From the NCBI GenBank assembly GCA_003339415.1, contig PDHQ01000474.1, forward strand, positions 1 to 21,152: a DNA stretch of 21,152 bases, given 5' to 3'. The DNA comes from Ophiocordyceps camponoti-saundersi (nom. inval.). Taxonomy: Eukaryota > Ascomycota > Sordariomycetes > Hypocreales > Ophiocordycipitaceae. A program made the position numbers and the translations under genes. Positions 19,976 through 21,152 of this stretch are shown piece after piece (position 1 is the stretch's first letter; every line of letters begins with the position of its first letter). The notes beneath the pieces are model-generated. The model saw only the letters and a list, made by a program, of their open reading frames with translations, had not been told where the DNA came from and made no database searches.

Positions 19976-21152
19976 TTTTCTTACGCTAGCTTATTACTAT
20001 TAATAAAATAGTCTTACCTTTTTATAATCTAACCTTACCTCTTCTTTTCTCCTATATCGTAATTTACGTATCTCTATATACCCTTTTTATAATCTACTAG
20101 ATATTCCTTATTATAAGAATACCTATCTAAATATATTACTCGCGATATAAATACGTATATATATAAATATATAATATATAAAATATAAATCTAAGCGAAA
20201 TAATAACTATAAATCACCTTTTCTAATATTAACTACCTACTAATATTATTCTATCTAATACGATATATAAACCGGCTCTTTTTTCTGCTATTAGCTTATT
20301 ATATATATACTTATTATCCTTTTTATCTTTTTAAAAAAAAAACCCGTAGATTGCTTGCTACGTTTAAATATTATCCTATATTATACTTTAAGTATTTTAA
20401 ATTTCCTATTTATATCTTATACTAACTATTTATTTAAGAAGAATAAAATTACTTAATTATAGAATATACGGCCTTATAAAAGAAGGAAATATAAAAAAAA
20501 AAAAAATCTATATATTCGTTTAATTCCGTCTTATTTATTAAATTCCTTAGGCTAAAAAGATAAAATTACTCGGAGCACGAGCTATATATATAACTAAGTC
20601 CCTTACGCTTACGGCGACTAACGTTATTTATAAGATAATCTTACGCCTTTCCTCGTCTCCTTTACACTTAAGAAGATTCTCTCTATTTTAACTTCCCTCT
20701 AGAAAGACGATAGTTTATTTTACCCCCTTTTCTTAAGCACTCTCTAAATATAAGATACTTATCTATTAATTTTTTTCTAATAAATTAAAACGGCCTAATT
20801 AACCCGTACTACCTTAATAGATATTAATTAACTTTTACTACCCTAATAGACCTTTAATATCGTATTACTATTTCTAACTTATACGCCTTAGCGGACCTAG
20901 ACCTACTCCCTCTATACTATCTTCCCTACTAGCCCTCTATTTATTTTTTATAAGTGCCGGTTACCCTGCTAAAATATAAAAATAGATACTTCTTAGAACC
21001 TACCCCTCTACTACCTAATAAATTTACGCTTTTAAATATAGGAAGTAATCTTATCCCCTTAGGCCTTATATTAATATTAAAATCGTTATATATATATATA
21101 TATATATTTAAAAAAAAATCCTAGCTAATATATTATATTCTAAAGATATATA
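19976..21152. other. AT-rich RIP debris without gene
   Basis: Strongly TA-rich, with no frame below background stop density. It contains a poly-A run near 20493 and a TA microsatellite at about 21087-21107. No terminal repeat matching the region upstream of ORF1 was seen. Confidence 0.5.

Larger units (their letters stand above)
1..21152. other. RIP-mutated repeat compartment (whole window)
   Basis: What is seen: CA and TG dinucleotides are nearly missing and TA is in large excess over most of the window, while CG, CC and CT stay common. In 4561-4620 there are 12 TA and no CA or TG. In-frame stops of real genes are TAA or TAG, very rarely TGA, because TGA itself contains TG. What is known: RIP in filamentous ascomycetes converts C to T on both strands of duplicated DNA, preferring CpA. 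Inference: this is nuclear DNA of a Pezizomycotina fungus, transcriptionally dead and probably heterochromatic. RIP also turns Ser and Pro codons (TCA, CCA) into Leu, His into Tyr, Met into Ile and Thr (ACA) into Ile, so apparent hydrophobicity in conceptual translations cannot be trusted. Confidence 0.93.

Noticed and set aside
1..21152. CRISPR array, tRNA, rRNA, telomere repeats
   Set aside because: No regularly spaced identical repeats, no cloverleaf-like conserved boxes and no TTAGGG runs were seen.

Overview
The window looks like a stretch of repeat-induced point mutation (RIP) debris from a filamentous ascomycete (Pezizomycotina). CpA and TpG dinucleotides are almost absent and TpA is in large excess, while CpG, CpC and CpT survive. 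For example, bases 4561-4620 hold 12 TA and no CA or TG. Nearly every in-frame stop is TAA or TAG at a place where Gln or Trp is expected, and TGA is almost never seen. Start codons are mostly gone (ATG to ATA). No gene here is likely to be functional. The genes have to be read through their C-to-T and G-to-A scars. I found no tRNA, rRNA, CRISPR or bacterial signal, and cannot name the species.

Bases 1-3200 are heavily mutated and hold no gene I can name. There is one weak minus-strand candidate (905-1520). Bases 3272-4110 are a mutated, truncated copy of the nucleolar ribosome-biogenesis gene RRP5 (S1 domain, acidic and Lys-rich linker, first HAT-type helices). It stops abruptly just before a repeat unit.

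Bases 4190-11100 carry four divergent copies of one unrecognised gene: copies 1-3 on the minus strand and copy 4 on the plus strand. Copies 2 and 4, with their 5' flanks, form a large inverted repeat around copy 3. Each arm contains a perfect palindrome whose sequence differs between arms while its symmetry is kept. The spacers around copy 3 still contain CA and TG, so RIP stops close to the repeat edges. Two weaker plus-strand gene remnants lie at 5640-6225 and 11270-11890.

Bases 12602-19490 hold two large plus-strand reading frames in tandem, ORF1 (about 900 codons, frameshifted) and ORF2 (about 1170 codons). Each is crossed by a poly-C tract that would encode polyproline, and in each the reading frame differs on the two sides of the tract. 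I do not recognise either protein. Less-mutated islands lie upstream of each (12270-12420 and 15710-15830). From about 19.97 kb to the end only AT-rich debris is visible.

Taken together, this is an AT-rich, RIP-silenced compartment holding a host gene fragment, an inverted multicopy gene family and a two-gene unit that may be the core of an undescribed mobile element.
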